Assembly (NCBI GenBank): GCA_946807835.1
Contig: OX327709.1
Location: forward strand, 22,755,501-22,819,500
DNA length: 64,000 nucleotides
Direction of reading: 5' to 3'
Origin: Ailanthus altissimus
Taxonomy: Eukaryota > Streptophyta > Magnoliopsida > Sapindales > Simaroubaceae
The position numbers were made by a program, and so were the translations under genes. Below, piece after piece: positions 1 to 12,341 of this stretch. Below the pieces are notes generated by a model. It had not been told where the DNA came from, ran no database searches, and saw only the letters and a list, made by a program, of their open reading frames with translations. Position 1 is the first letter of the stretch. Each line of letters begins with the position of its first letter.

Positions 1-52
1 ACTATACCAAAACATTGTGAATACATAACCCGTCAATAATTTTCTTATTGAG

Positions 53-2330
53 TGTTGTGTGTTTGTGTGCGCCGTGCTATGAGTGATTATGTGTACTATT
101 AAATTATTTAATAATAAATATATCATACATATAACGCAACAAAATTAATATATATATATTAAAATAATCTCATTACATTAATGAGATTAGGAGACTCACA
201 CTCAAAGCATGCTTTGAACAATACTAATTAGGAACGTAATGGACTTTCCCAAACTAAAATAATAACTTTTTATTTTAAAATATTTAAAATAACTATTTAT
301 TTTTATTATATTTACCTCTCAAACCTGACACTTAATTTATAAAATTTAAAAATATTTTTCTTTACCTTATAAAATAAATAACTTTAACTATTTATAATTA
401 TCATTGTCGCAAATTCATCTAATAAATTTGCAATTGATGCCAATATGCATTGTCATACTTAAAAAATAAATGATGGCCAAATTATTTTTTGTAGGATAAC
501 CATCTCATACTTAAAATTAAGCATAAGAAATCAATTTTTGATTTGTTAATTACTGGCTATATAACGAACAAAGGCATTGCAACATATTCTGTTGCCACCG
601 TTTGTTGCCGGAAATTTGATTCAATTTTCAATTACTTTAGGCAAATAAGAATTTATTTCACTAACAAATGGTTAAAATATAATAAATCAAATAAATTTAT
701 TTATTTGATATATTTATATATATTGTTGAATTAAAAATATAAAAAAATTATTATTATTTTATTTTTTAATAATTTTATTTATTAATATTTAAATTAATAT
801 CCATACAAATTATTGATACAATTTGAGACATACACTAAATAGATAAAAGTGTCCAGTCTCACTTAAAATAATTTTAAGTTTGACACTTATATCTTAATTA
901 CTCTCTAAGAGATCCTGAAATAAATAAATTATCGAATGAATTAATTTCATTTAAATGATAACTATATTTACTAATGCCAAATTTAATACCCATACAAATT
1001 ATTGGCACAGTTTGAAACATACACTAGGTAGATAAAAGTGTTAAGTTTTACTTGATATAATTTTAGATTTAACACTTAAATCTTAACTACTCTCCGAGAA
1101 ACTTGAAAATAAATTCATATTTTCTAAAAACTTTCACAGATTGAACAATTTGATCTGATGCGCTACTCATGTGCTTAACGCGTACCTTTCATGTAGCAAG
1201 ACTCCCTAGACACACTTATTTTGCCTCACGAAATATTTTTATAAATTCATAACCGATACGCCCCCCCCCCCCTTTTAAACACATACACACACACATTATC
1301 GATAATACAAAATAGTGAGTTAAACCATACAAGTTGAGATTAATCTATATTCGTACAATCTCTCAATTATTAATATCCTGAAAAAGTAGAGACATAGATC
1401 CCTATTACTCAACTATAAACTTATTTCTTTTGATTCATATTCCAATAAACAATATTCACATATCCAATAAACAATATTCACTATAAACTTATCTCTTTTG
1501 ATTCGTATTCCAATAAACAATATTCACATATTCTTTTGCAATATTGTTTATACCACGTGAAACTCTTTTTCGGGTTAAATGCTTATTGCCATAAGACTTC
1601 CTGGAATATAACTTTAGAGCATTTGGATATTTTATTCACCTATACAAGCTGGCGGATTCCATATCTACATTTACCAGACTCCATGAGCATTGAACCATAC
1701 CCAGTGATACCTAGTGGTCAGACCATAAAAGGCCTCTGACATGTGTGGAACCTCAGTATGGTGAATCAACTCACAAGTCCACCGTGATGCTCAGGTCAAG
1801 AGACCACGAATACTTCTCAACTTGAGAAGACCCTCCACTGACGAATTTATGGGAAATCTATTAGAGGTCTTCATTGAGTCTTGTTCATTATCCAGTCCTA
1901 ATTGAATACCTGTATATCTATACGAGCTTCCACTAAGCTCATGGTTTACTAAGATTAACTATCTAGATATAGACATATACTAATTTAAATAAATCGATTC
2001 CACTCGACAAATATTGCATCGGTAGAAATAGATTAGGAACATATAATTTGAAAGCATACATGAATAATGACATTTCTTAACAACTCTTGCAATTATTTGT
2101 AATTATGTCATTGTAAGTATATACTTAGGCTTATGTCCCATTTCAAACAACGTTATAACACTTTAAGCCTGATCTAAACTCTTTCAGATCAACACAATAT
2201 CTAAAATGTTACAAGCATCTTACCTTAATAAAAATAATTAGCGATTAAATAAAATATTTATTTATTGTATAAGTGTGAAAATACAATATTCATACAAAAT
2301 TAGGGTAGCACATGAACACAAATTCCAACA
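53..2330 (-). mobile_element. Solo LTR, family S, copy 1
   Basis: A 2.3-kb non-coding repeat, read on the minus strand from TGTTGGAATTTGTG (2330) to ACACAACA (53). Three other copies occur in the window (15380-17484, 56306-58638, 58926-61247). TGTTG...CAACA ends and a TATA-like box about 1.8-1.9 kb in (clear in copies 2 and 4) are what an LTR shows, and no internal coding region is attached. It interrupts the RNase H part of the copia-A remnant. A tract of about 170 bases is duplicated inside it (about 790-930 and 970-1110). A run of 12 C at 1261-1272 is specific to this copy. No clear target duplication was seen, and the true 3' end may lie a few bases beyond CAACA. The short ORF at 543-734 is in AT-rich LTR sequence and is not supported. 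Confidence 0.7.
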
Positions 2331-3130
2331 CTTCTTTTATTTAGATCACCTACATAATCTGAGTTGACGTATCCTCTTACCATTTCATTTTCATTCTTAG
2401 CTCTTTTACAAACCAATCCATAATCCAACGTTCCTATGAGATATCTTAATATCCACTTCACTACAAATTAGTTATCCTTTCCCAGATTCGTCATGTATCT
2501 ACTCATCACACTTATAGCCTGTGTTATGTTCAGTCGTGTGCAAATCATTGCCTACATGATGCTCCCAATAGCGGTTGCATATGATACTTTATTCATCTAC
2601 AGTTTCTCCTCTTCAGATGTCGACAACTATACTGCTGAAAGGTTGAAATACATGGCCAAAGGAGTGGAGATAGTCTTTGCATTGAACATACCAAACTTCT
2701 CTAGGATCTTTAGTATATATCGTTGTTATAACAAGAAGATTGTTATCACTTCTTTCCCTTCACAATATCTATACCCAATATCCTCTTTACTGCTTCTAAA
2801 TCTTTCATCTCAAACTTACCATTTAACTATTTCTTGAGTTTTCGTACCTCTTCCATATTCTTACATGCGATCAATGAGTCATCCATGTACAGAAGTAAAT
2901 ACATCATCTTACTGATCAAGCTCTTAAAGTATACACATCCATCATACTTACTACTACTAAACCCACAAGTCATCATAAACTCATCAAATCTCCTATACTA
3001 CTGTCTAGGTAGTTCTTTTAACCTATATAATGACTTCTTTGATAAACAAACATGCTTCTCTTTCTCCTTCGATGTCTTATGCAGCAAACTAGTTTTCTCT
3101 ATTAAAATTTGCATTTTCATTATTGTTTAA
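2331..3130 (-). pseudogene. Copia-A reverse transcriptase / RNase H remnant
   Basis: Reading the minus strand from about 3060 down gives a decayed Ty1/copia reverse transcriptase: a tract like SLYRLKELPRQ, then a catalytic-loop equivalent LLLYMDDSLIACKN near 2880, then an MKDL tract, with frame breaks and stops between. It ends in an RNase H tract (RYLIGTLDYGL near 2440; SDYVGDLNK near 2345) cut at 2330 by solo LTR copy 1. The plus-strand ORFs at 2493-2837 and 2834-3130 are antisense shadows. The primer-binding site of this element lies only about 200 bases away at 3331-3343, so gag, protease and integrase have been deleted. Confidence 0.75.
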
Positions 3131-3330
3131 CGTTTAATAATAAAATTATGCCGTTCCATGTTAAAAGAAAAGAAAAATTAGAAGTGATTCTATGTTGGTT
3201 ATTTATTTCTGGTCTAATTCTTGAATTCGGCTTCTTAGATTCTCTAATCTTGACTTAATTTTTAACACATTATATATATATATATAATCTTAATTAGCTT
3301 TAGAACTAATTTTATTCGCTAGGGTATACT

Positions 3331-3343
3331 TGTTCTAATATCA
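3331..3343 (-). other. Copia-A primer-binding site
   Basis: On the minus strand TGATATTAGAAC matches the usual plant copia primer-binding site for initiator Met tRNA (TGGTATCAGAGC) with several differences. It directly follows the 3' end of the copia-A LTR and fixes its orientation. Confidence 0.55.
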
Positions 3344-3694
3344 ATTAGGCCAGTATTTAGTACTTTAATACCTTAAGCGCTTTGCGAAAAACTTTATTGT
3401 AAATAGAATATGAATAAACAAGATCAACCAAATAATAGGAAAAAAAAATCACATACACAAGGCACAAGAATATACGTGGTTTGACAACAAATGTTTACGT
3501 TCATATTGGATCACCAAATCTTTTCTTCTTTTATACACAAAAAAATCCCCTACAAGAGAAATTCAATTTATATAACAATAAACGAACTCCTAAAGCATCT
3601 ACCTAGTGCCATCTTACATTTATACCCAGTACTTAAGAACTATGTGGCACTCTTTCGCACTTAGCCTAAATCTAATTGAAATAAGAGTCCACAT

Positions 3695-4173
3695 TGTCAC
3701 GCCTCAAATGCTCTCAAGCATTTCTTCAAGCACTTGGTGCGTGACTAGGCTTGCTAGAGGTCTCTTGGACCATAGAGCGCTACGTGTACCGGAACTTCTA
3801 GAAGGCCCGCTATTTGAGATGGAGAATCGGGCTTGGCTCGCGACTTATTAGGGTTGTTAACCTTAATTAGAAAAGAAATATTTCATAGAATACGTGATGG
3901 CATCTAGTAATGTTCTAGAGCATATTATTCCATCTTATATGTACACCGTTAGATCATTTATATCTCAGCCGTCGATTGTATAGGGCTGCTAGTATATAAA
4001 TGGGAGACCCTCACTTGTATAAATCATCTCATAACTTGTGTTTATCTTCAGCAATATAGAGAGCATTCTTGCAAATAATTGGTGTGTGTGTTTTTCTCTT
4101 CTTTGTATGGTTTTCTCGATTGCTTAGCACGTAACGCGTCTAAGGCCTTACGATTCTCGAAAGGTCCGTGACA
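3695..4173 (+). repeat. Gypsy 5' LTR
   Basis: A 479-bp LTR bounded by TGTCACG and CCGTGACA, aligning along its length with 8829-9305. A TATA-like box (TATATAAATGGGAG) lies at 3992-4005. The small ORF at 3606-3851 straddles its border and is not a gene. Confidence 0.9.
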
Positions 4174-4176
4174 TTT

Positions 4177-4188
4177 TGTATCAAAGCA
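4177..4188 (+). other. Gypsy primer-binding site
   Basis: TGTATCAAAGCA, three bases after the 5' LTR, resembles the initiator-Met tRNA complement TGGTATCAGAGC found in many plant LTR elements, with a few substitutions. Confidence 0.7.
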
Positions 4189-4197
4189 GGTTCAAAG

Positions 4198-7100
4198 ATG
4201 GATAAAGACGCCGCGCCATTGAATTTGACTAAAGAGAGGGGTCGAAACCCTAAAGCTAAGAGGCATGGCAGTGTCCCTCGCGACAAGTCAATGGATCCAG
4301 GTCAGGATATGGGGAGCATGGTGAAAGCACTTAGCGGCGCTGTCGGGAAGGCAGCAGATCACCTTGGAGAGCTGGAGCAGCAAGTGGAGAAGCTCGAGGT
4401 GGGCCTCAGTACTCAAGGAGACGAGGTGCGCTCCCTCATCGACACATCCATCGAGGCTTACACCGATAAGCAGCGAGACTGGATCAAGGCTTTTCAGGAG
4501 AAGGTCCTCACCACGATGGACAAGATTCAAACTCAAGTAGAGGAGCTACGTCGAGGGTTTGAAACTATCAAGAAAGATGTGGTGCTGTGCAAGTGGGCGG
4601 TGGCGAATGGGTCTATCGCCGCTCAAGTTACAATGTCTACACCGAGGGTCAATGCTATCAAGCCCAAGGAGTTCGCGGTAAGTGGAACACCAAGGAGCTC
4701 AACAATTACTTCTGACAGATGGAGAGATACTTTGATGCCCTAGGCGTACGGGACGAGGACAAGGTAAACACCACAACTCTATATCTCTTTGACCATGCAA
4801 TTCTATGATGGAGTAAGAAGAGCGAGGAGATTCGCAAGGGTACTTGCACCATAAACACCTGGACAGAGTTGCAACAGGAGTTGAAGCGTTAATTCTATCC
4901 AAAGAATGTGGCACATGACGTTAGGAAGCGTCTAAAGGAGTTAAGACGGACCAAGTCTATTGGTGAGTACGTAGAGTAGTTTCACTATTAATGCTGCAGA
5001 TCCCTAACATGAGTGAAGAAGCCTTGTTGTTCAATTTTCTTGATGGATTACAAACATGGGCGTCCAATGAGCTGAAGCGGCATGGAGTGCAAAATATATT
5101 CGACGCCCTCACATTGGCGAAAACTCTCACAGATTACCGCAAGGGTGATGCGGGGAAGTCCAAAAATTCGAAGCCCAATCACAGCAAAGGTGGGGGAATC
5201 AGGGAGTCTCACCCTCTGTAGGATTAGGAGGAAAAAGGTAAACCACCCACATGGAGAGAGCAGAAGCATAACGGCAGGAGAAAGTCAAGATTTAGCTGCT
5301 TCTTTTGAGACGAGGATTATTGGGTGAAGGACTATTCGAAGAAGAAGGCTATCAACATGATGTTAGAGACTCAACAAGCGGGTGAATAGGGACAATTAGG
5401 ATGTCTGTAGTTGCTCAATGCCCTCAATGCCAAGCAGGCAGCCCGCGCGCCAACAGGAAAGACACTAATGTACGTTGAAGCCTATATTAATGAGAGGAAG
5501 ACTCAAGCGCTAGTGGATACTGGAGCTACGCATAACTTTATTAAGCGTGCGGAAGTAGTGCGCTTGGGCCTCCAGGTGGAGAAGGGGATTGGCTACCTTA
5601 AGACTGTGAACTCCACAATCAAGCCATTGGATGGGGTCATTCGTAAAGTTGAAATGCGCCTAAAAGAATGGAGTGGTAAGGTAAACTTTTCAGTAGCACC
5701 TCTTGATGATTTCGACGCTATTCTTGGTATAGATTTCTTGCGGCAATTTAATGTGGTACCGCTTCCCCGACACAACTGCGTATATATCCTGAAGCAAGGA
5801 TCATGCATGGTGCCAACAGTAGACAAGCCGGAAGGTGGGCAATCCAAGCCCACTACCTACACCACTTTTCTTTCTGCCATGCAACTAAAGAAGGGAGTAA
5901 AGCGGGGAGAAGAGACATATCTCGCCACTATATGGGAGGCAAATGATGAGATGAATGGGGGCGAAGAAGAGCTGCCAGCAAAGATCACAAAAGTGCTCAA
6001 GCAGTACCAGGACGTGATGCCAGCAACACTACCACATAAATTATCACCCAGAAGAGCGATTAATCTCGAGATTGAGCTAGAGCCAAGAGTTAAGCCTCTA
6101 GCCAAAGTGCTCTACCAAATGTCTCCACCGAAGTTAACAAAGTTGCGAAAGCAGCTCAAGGAGTTGCTGGATGTGAGATTCATCCAGCCATCCAAGGCGC
6201 CTATGCTTTTTCAGCGTAAGCACGATGGATCATTGTAGCTATGCATAGACTACCGGCCGCTGAACAAGGTCACTATCAAGAATAGGTATCACATTCCTTT
6301 AATCGCTGACTTGTTTGATCAATTGGGGTAGACGAAGTACTTCTCGAAGCTGGACTTGCGATCAGGTTACCATCAAGTACGGATAGCAGAGGGTGATGAG
6401 CCGAAAACTACTCGTGTGACGCGTTATGGGGCCTTTAAGTTTCTTGTCATGTCATTTGGCCTCACAAACACGCCAACCACCTTCTGCACACTAATGAACA
6501 ACATACTCCAACCCTTTCTCAACAAATATGTGGTCGTGTACTTAGACGACATTATCATTTACAGCAACACTCTCGAAGAGCACGTGGTACACTTGTAGTC
6601 TGTCTTGAAGGTACTTCGCGAGAATGAGCTGTATGTGAAGAGGGAGAAGTGCTCATTTGCCAAGTTGGAGGTAGACTTTTTGGGTCACAAGATCAAAGAC
6701 GGCAAGTTGATGATGGACAAGGCGAAGTTCGCGCTATAGTGGATTGTGAGGCACCCACGAAAGTTACCGAGCTGCAGTCTTTCCTTGAGTTAGTTAACTA
6801 TTATCAGAGATTTATTAAAAGATACTCCACCATTACTGCACCCCTTACTGACCTGTTAAAGAAAACTAAAGCATGGGAGTGGACCAAGGAGTGTCAATGG
6901 GCTTTTAATCAATTGAAGAAAGCGGTGATCGAGAACCAGTCTTAGCATTGTCGAATCACTTGTTACCATATAAGGTACACACTGATGCATCTGACTTTGC
7001 CATTGGTGGTGTTTAGATGCATCAGAACCGTCCAATTGCTTATGAGAGCCAGAAACTCAACTAGACGGAGAGGCGCTATATGGTACAAGAGAAGGAGATG

Positions 7101-8790
7101 ATAGAGGTCATCCACTGCCTGCACACTTGGCGACACTATCTACTTGGGGCAAAGTTCGTAGGAATGACGGATAACATAGTGATGAGTTACTTCCAAAGCC
7201 AGAGGAAACTCAGCCCGAAGCAAATTAGGTGGCAGGACTTTCTGGCAGAGTTCGATTACGAGCTTGAGTATAGACCGGAGAAGGCGAATGTGGTGGCAGA
7301 CGCCTTAAGCCGGAAGGTCGAGTTAGCAACTATAAGCAAGCTAGAAGGTGATTTGCTCGGCCTGTTTCACGAGGGAATAAAGCATGATCCCGTAGCCACA
7401 CATCTCTCTGCTCAAGCATAAGAGAGAAAGACTCAGTGATTTTGGGTAAAATATGAGTTTCTCTACACCAAGGGACGCCGGGTATATATGCCAAAGTGGG
7501 AGAACTTGCAGCGTAACCTCATTAAGAAGTGTCATGACACAAAATGGCAAGACATCCAGGACAGCGGCGTACACACACCCTATTGGAGACAATATACTAT
7601 TGGCCACATATGCGGGAAGAGATAGAATAGTTTGTCAAGACTTGTCTTGTGTGCCAACAGGACAAGATCGAGCAGTGGAGTCTCGCAGGGCTACTGGAGC
7701 CACTGCCCATACCGAAGAGACCTTGGGAGAGAATGTCTATGGATTTCATTGTAACCTTACCAAAGTTCAAGGGGTGTAGAACTATCTTTGTGGTGGTAGA
7801 ACGGTTTTCCAAGTATACGACTTTCATACCAACGCTCAAAGAGTGTAGTGCAGAAGAGACAGCGAAACTTTTCTTTAAGCACGTAGTCAAGTACTGGGGT
7901 TGTCGAGAGTGATAGTCAGAGATCGTGACGAGGTTTACAGGGAGATTTTGGACAGGATTGTTCAATCTCATGGGATTGGAGCTTCGCTTTTCCATCAGCT
8001 TTCACCCACAAACAAATGGGCAAACCGAGAGGGTGAATGCATTATTGTTGCTGTACTTGCGGCACTTTGTGAGCCCAAATCAGTAGGATTGGGTCAAGTT
8101 ACTCGATGTGGTACAATTCTCATACAACTTGCAGAGGAATAAATCGATGAACCAAAACCCATTCGAGTTAGCTACTGGCCAGCAACCTCTCACGCCGCAC
8201 ACGCTTGTATCCAGCGATACAGGAAGGAGTCCCACAGCCTATAAAGCTGCAAAGTCCTGACAGGAACAATCGGACAAGGCGCAGGTGTGTTTGGACAAAG
8301 CGACAAAACGGATGAAGAAATAGGCTGATGACAAGCGAAGTCATGTTGAGTACAGCGTAGAGTACTTAGTGATGGTGAAAATCCTTTCAACGCAGCACAA
8401 GTCTACGCGCCCACTTTATAAGGGCCTTGTTCGAAAATATGAGGGGTCATTTCCTATTGCCAAGAAAGTTGACAATGTCTCGTACAAGGTGGAGTTGCCT
8501 TCGAGACTTCGGCTACATCCGGTGTTTCACGCAAGCTGCCTAAAGCCATACCATAGTGATGTGGAGGACACGGAGCGTGGGCCACAAACCAGGGCACCAT
8601 TAGGAGTTTTCACATCTTACAACAAGGAGACTGAACTTATCCTTGATGTGAGGATAGTATGGAAGAAGAACTGTCGTCCGATTCATGAGTATTTTATCAA
8701 GTGAAAAGGATTTTTCGATAGCGAAGCAAGCTGGAAACCCGAGAACGCATTGTGACAATTCGAGAACAAGGTGTGCGAGTTCCAACAAAG
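4198..8790 (+). pseudogene. Gypsy gag-pol polyprotein remnant with chromodomain
   Basis: An open N-terminal gag segment runs 4198-4743 (coiled-coil-like, rich in E/K/Q) and decayed gag continues to about 5220. The zinc-knuckle region near 5300 has lost its Cys and His residues to stop or Tyr codons. Protease (DTGATHNF) is at 5411-6238, in the same open segment as the start of reverse transcriptase. Reverse transcriptase continues 6240-6700 with YLDD near 6540, then RNase H (about 6950-7320), the integrase core (about 7720-8050, including QTNGQTERVN in one frame) and a chromodomain (about 8640-8775) with two Trp positions now TGA. At least ten in-frame stops and several frameshifts make it non-functional. 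Chromodomains of this class are known to bias integration toward modified chromatin. Confidence 0.88.
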
Positions 8791-8819
8791 ACGCGACGAG
8801 GGCTTCGCGTGAATTTGGT

Positions 8820-8828
8820 AGGGGAGAA
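8820..8828 (+). other. Gypsy polypurine tract
   Basis: AGGGGAGAA lies immediately before the 3' LTR, the expected place for the plus-strand primer of reverse transcription. Confidence 0.7.
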
Positions 8829-9305
8829 TGTCACGCCTCAAGTGCTCTCAAGCATTTCCTCAAGCACTTGGTGCTCGACTAAGCCTGCTGGAGGCCTCTT
8901 GGACCATGGAGCGCTACGTGGATCAGAGCTTCTAGAAGGCCCGCTGTTTGGGATGGAGAACTAGGCTTAACCCGCAACTTATTAGGATTGTTAACCTTAA
9001 TTAGGAAAGGAATATTTCATAGAATATGTAATGACATTTAAAAATATTCTAGAGCATATTATTCCATCTTGTATGTACATCATTAGATCATTTAAATCTC
9101 AGTCGTCGATTGTATAGGGTTGCTAGTATATAAAAGGGAGACCCTCACTTGTATAAATCATCTCATAACTTGTGTTTCTCTTCAGCAATATAGAGAGCAT
9201 TCTTGCAAATAGTTGTGCGTATTTTTTTTCTTATTTGTGTAATTTTCTCAGTTGCTTAACACACAATGCGTTTAAGGCCGTACAGTTCTCGAAAAATCCG
9301 TGACA
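8829..9305 (+). repeat. Gypsy 3' LTR
   Basis: A 477-bp LTR aligned with the 5' LTR. Differences are mostly single substitutions, including AAATG versus AAGTG near the start. The degree of LTR divergence could date the insertion but was not computed here. Confidence 0.9.
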
Positions 9306-9690
9306 ACATACTTAAACATTCCAAAATTAATTTAAATATATAACCAAAACAAAAATAAGATTTTTCTTGAACTGACAATGTTGTATCGTTCAAGGTTCAA
9401 CGCTAAAGCATTAAAGTAACTAACCAACGCTGCAATGTTCTAAACCACCATTGTAGCATTAGATTTCTTAAAATTGACGCTACAGTGTTGAGCAGTCAAC
9501 ACTGCAATCATTAACATTTAAGAATATCTCTACCTATGTTTCTATGCTCCTTCTCACATTTAATTTTTTATTTTGTACTTCTTTTTATCTTAACCGTTGC
9601 ATTCTTGATCACATATTGAGTTTTTTTTAATTTTAAACTCAAAATTAAATTTATTCTTAATTTTAAATAATCAAATTTTAAATTTTTTTT

Positions 9691-11460
9691 TTTGAATTTA
9701 GGGTTTTTTCATATTTTCAAATAAAATAATTCAAAATGCCTTGTTTAACTTGGGTCTTCAGTTGTGTGATTTTGTTTGGTCGGATCATTTTTCTTATGTT
9801 ATTTATTTATTATTTTTTGGTAATGATGTGAATCATTTCCTTAGTTATGAATTTGCATTTTGGATGTTTCTTTTTGATGATTTTACTTTGTTGCTCTTTT
9901 AACTGTTTTCTTTTCCATAAATACATTTACAAATGTGAAACATTATTCAAGTTTTAAAAAAAATCACAAAATAAAAAATCACAAAATTGTTAGTTTGTCC
10001 CTGAGAAAATGTTGAATACTCAATTTAGTTCTTAATGTTTCAAAAATTAACATATTAATCCTTCTGTTAAAAAGATTTCACTAATTTTTTACTTTTTACT
10101 TTTTTAGTCTTTTTACTGTTTTTTCCATACAAATAAAAGCTGATATAAGTCCACATATATTTGAAATAAAATTTAATGATGATAAAAGAATAATGATTAA
10201 TATTTTTTTGTGATTGTATAACTACCTTTTATGATTTTTTGTTTAAAACATCTTAAATCATTCAAAATATTTGTCCTTTTACATATAAATATTATTTTTT
10301 TAGGTAATTATATACTGTTACAAATTTTATGATTATACCCTAACAAATCAAATGTACATTTGATATACTTAACAATGATATGGAATTAATAATAAAGATA
10401 ATCAGATAATTTAATTTACATATTTAATTTAATTATTTGAATAGTTTATTATCTATATTAAGATAAATGAGAAAAAATTTATTGTCTTAAAAAATAAAAA
10501 AGAGAAAAAAATGTCTCCCAATCACGAAATTCTTCCTTTTTTTCTCAATTTTTTTAAATAATTTATTTTATAATTATACTTCAATATATCAACACATATT
10601 TAATATTATTTAATTATAATTACGTGATTAATAATAATTAATGATAAATCTGAATTCGGAATCTAATACTACTAGATTTTACCAACTTAATCATATATGA
10701 GATTTGTAATTCTATACATTTAATTAGTTCCATTGTATAAGTTTATTTAATTCAACAGCACCCACCACATCAAAAAAGAAGAAAACCAAAAGAATTTGGA
10801 AAATTCTCGGTCAGCAGTGGTACAAAAAGTGATCTTGGAATCACAGAAAAGCAAAACCATGAAAATATTTCTCACAACTAGAGAAACTAGAAAATAGAAT
10901 CTAACCAAGAGAAACAAATACACCGGTTAAATAAATAACTAGAATTTGTACAAACAAGAACCGCAACTAAAGCTTCTGTAATGTTAGCTTTTGCTTTTCT
11001 TTTTTCCTTTTTTTTTATTCTGGGACTTTTGTAATTTTTACCATTATCATCTTTTTAATATATGCATATACATATCTATATATATATATATATGTAGGTT
11101 ACAAATGCACATTTTGAATTGATCTGTATCAACTTTTTAAGGTTATATTATATTACGTTTAAAAAGGAATATACTCCTTAACAGAAAATTTTTAACAAGA
11201 AAAGCCATCTAAAAACAATAAAAATTAAAATTAACATTTCAATAAGAATTGAGAGACAAACTAACAATATCCAGAAAAAATAATCATTTGGAAGTATTTA
11301 TGATTGGAGAAAAAAAGAATTTTCAATCTTTCAAAAATCTATTGATACGTATACATGAACATCTATAAATGTGGAACATAATTTCAAGTTAAAAAATTAA
11401 ATGACAAAATAAAAATAATTACGTATATATTTAGTAAATGCCTTACAAGTTGCATTCAGA
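9691..11460. other. AT-rich intergenic stretch, no gene recognised
   Basis: Long A and T runs with stops in every frame. It contains a TA microsatellite around 11077-11091. I see no coding region, LTR edge or structural RNA. Confidence 0.6.
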
Positions 11461-11479
11461 ATAGACATCTTAAGGATTC

Positions 11480-11829
11480 GTATTTTAAGGTACAAAGTAG
11501 CCGTCCGAGCTACAAGCTGATTGACGGCATTTAGATTTCAGAAACTGCTGTACCTTAAAAGATAAGGCATTACATTAGATGTTAACAGAAAAGAGAGACG
11601 CCTGGCACCGCAACAAAACAAAGCCAAGACCTAGAAACCAAAGACACCAACTATCCCAGCCAAACAGAAAAACCTAGGACAACTAACAAACAACAGAAAC
11701 ATCAAAGGTTACAGACACTGAACTAGCACAAACTCAAAACAGAACACACAGTTCCTACTATTCTGGACAAACCTAGACAATACCTAGCTATTTATTTCTG
11801 CGCCATGAAGTTGGGATCGTGTTACTAAA
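11480..11829 (-). other. 3' UTR/downstream block of the intact Em gene
   Basis: Read on the minus strand, this block aligns with the sequence downstream of the second Em copy (27213-27600). Shared words include TAGCTAGG, TGTCCTAGGTTTTT and GGTCTTGGCTTTGTT followed by a CAGGCG tract. Such conservation outside the coding region indicates a duplication that included the 3' UTR. Confidence 0.6.
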
Positions 11830-12341
11830 TCAGCTGCGAGTCCTGTACTTGGACTCGTCGATTTCGATCCCCTCCTCCTCAGCTCTTTCTCCACCAGATT
11901 TTTCCAGGGAGCTGAGTCCTCCTCTTCGGCCCATCTCTTGATACCCTTCAGTCCCAAGCTGGTCCTTCCTCGTTTGCCCCCCACGGCTTCGCCCTTTACA
12001 TCACAGACAATGATATCCATTATAAACACAACGCCAAAACAAAATAAAGAATAATTTCCAACTGTTTTTAGTTCCAACTTGATTTTAAAAAATAATATCA
12101 GCTCAGTTGTGGTTTGTGGTTTAAACCACTCTCAATCCCAAAAGGGCAAGTACAGTTTAGTAACAAGCCAAAAAAAGGTTAAACATGAACTGAAAAGAAA
12201 GAGACACAGAGAGCTCTGATGTTTACCCTCAGCGAGGTGCTCCTGGGATTCAAGGCTCTTGCCACCGGTTCCGCCAGGAACCACAGTCTCTCCCTGCTTT
12301 GCCCTAGCGTCAAGCTCTTTCCTCTCTTGCTCTGATGACAT
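11830..12341 (-). CDS. EM: Em protein, LEA group 1 (LEA_5), two exons
   Basis: The CDS joins exon 1 (12341-12227) to exon 2 (11993-11830). The 233-bp intron starts GTAAAC and ends AAAG, and splits a Gly codon. The product has 92 residues. It opens with [10 protein letters not shown], then has the family signature [15 protein letters not shown] (18-32) and EHLAEG (34-39). A single copy of the 20-residue motif follows ([18 protein letters not shown], about 43-60), and it ends [11 protein letters not shown]. Known members are very hydrophilic, intrinsically disordered proteins that accumulate in drying seeds under ABA control and protect against water loss. No breaks were seen. The start is set by the conserved N-terminus. 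A damaged paralog lies at 26324-27212. Confidence 0.95.

Larger units (their letters stand above)
3695..9305 (+). mobile_element. Ty3/gypsy chromovirus, full-length but decayed
   Basis: A complete LTR retrotransposon of 5.6 kb. LTRs are 3695-4173 and 8829-9305 and both run from TGTCACG to CCGTGACA. The flanking bases repeat ACAT (3691-3694 and 9306-9309), a four-base match of what is normally a five-base target duplication. The primer-binding site is 4177-4188 and the polypurine tract 8820-8828. The order is gag, protease, reverse transcriptase, RNase H, integrase, then a C-terminal chromodomain, which places it among plant chromoviruses. It is inserted in the copia-A LTR. Many in-frame TAG and TGA codons and several frame breaks show that it is not autonomous. 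Confidence 0.92.
3344..9690 (-). repeat. Copia-A 5' LTR, split by a gypsy insertion
   Basis: The two pieces, 3344-3694 and 9306 to about 9690, together make one copia LTR read on the minus strand. They align with the copia-C LTRs: both carry the block around TAGTATTTAGCAC, the R-like stretch reading in reverse as an ACCACGTAT motif (3472-3482), the degenerate GC-rich motifs (9400-9500) and the block TTTTAAACTCAAAATTAAAT (near 9630). Uninterrupted homologs show the empty site (AGTCTACATGTTTAAA near 55730) where the gypsy element sits here. The outer end near 9690 is approximate. Confidence 0.65.

Noticed and set aside
53..2330. TIR DNA transposon interpretation of the S family
   Set aside because: Terminal inversion is only TGTTG/CAACA, and a TATA box precedes a downstream transcribed-like region, which fits an LTR better.
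2493..3130. Plus-strand ORFs of 114 and 98 codons
   Set aside because: Antisense to the copia-A reverse transcriptase remnant.
11784..12077. 97-codon minus-strand ORF over Em exon 2
   Set aside because: Wrong frame; the spliced frame gives the conserved Em C-terminus.
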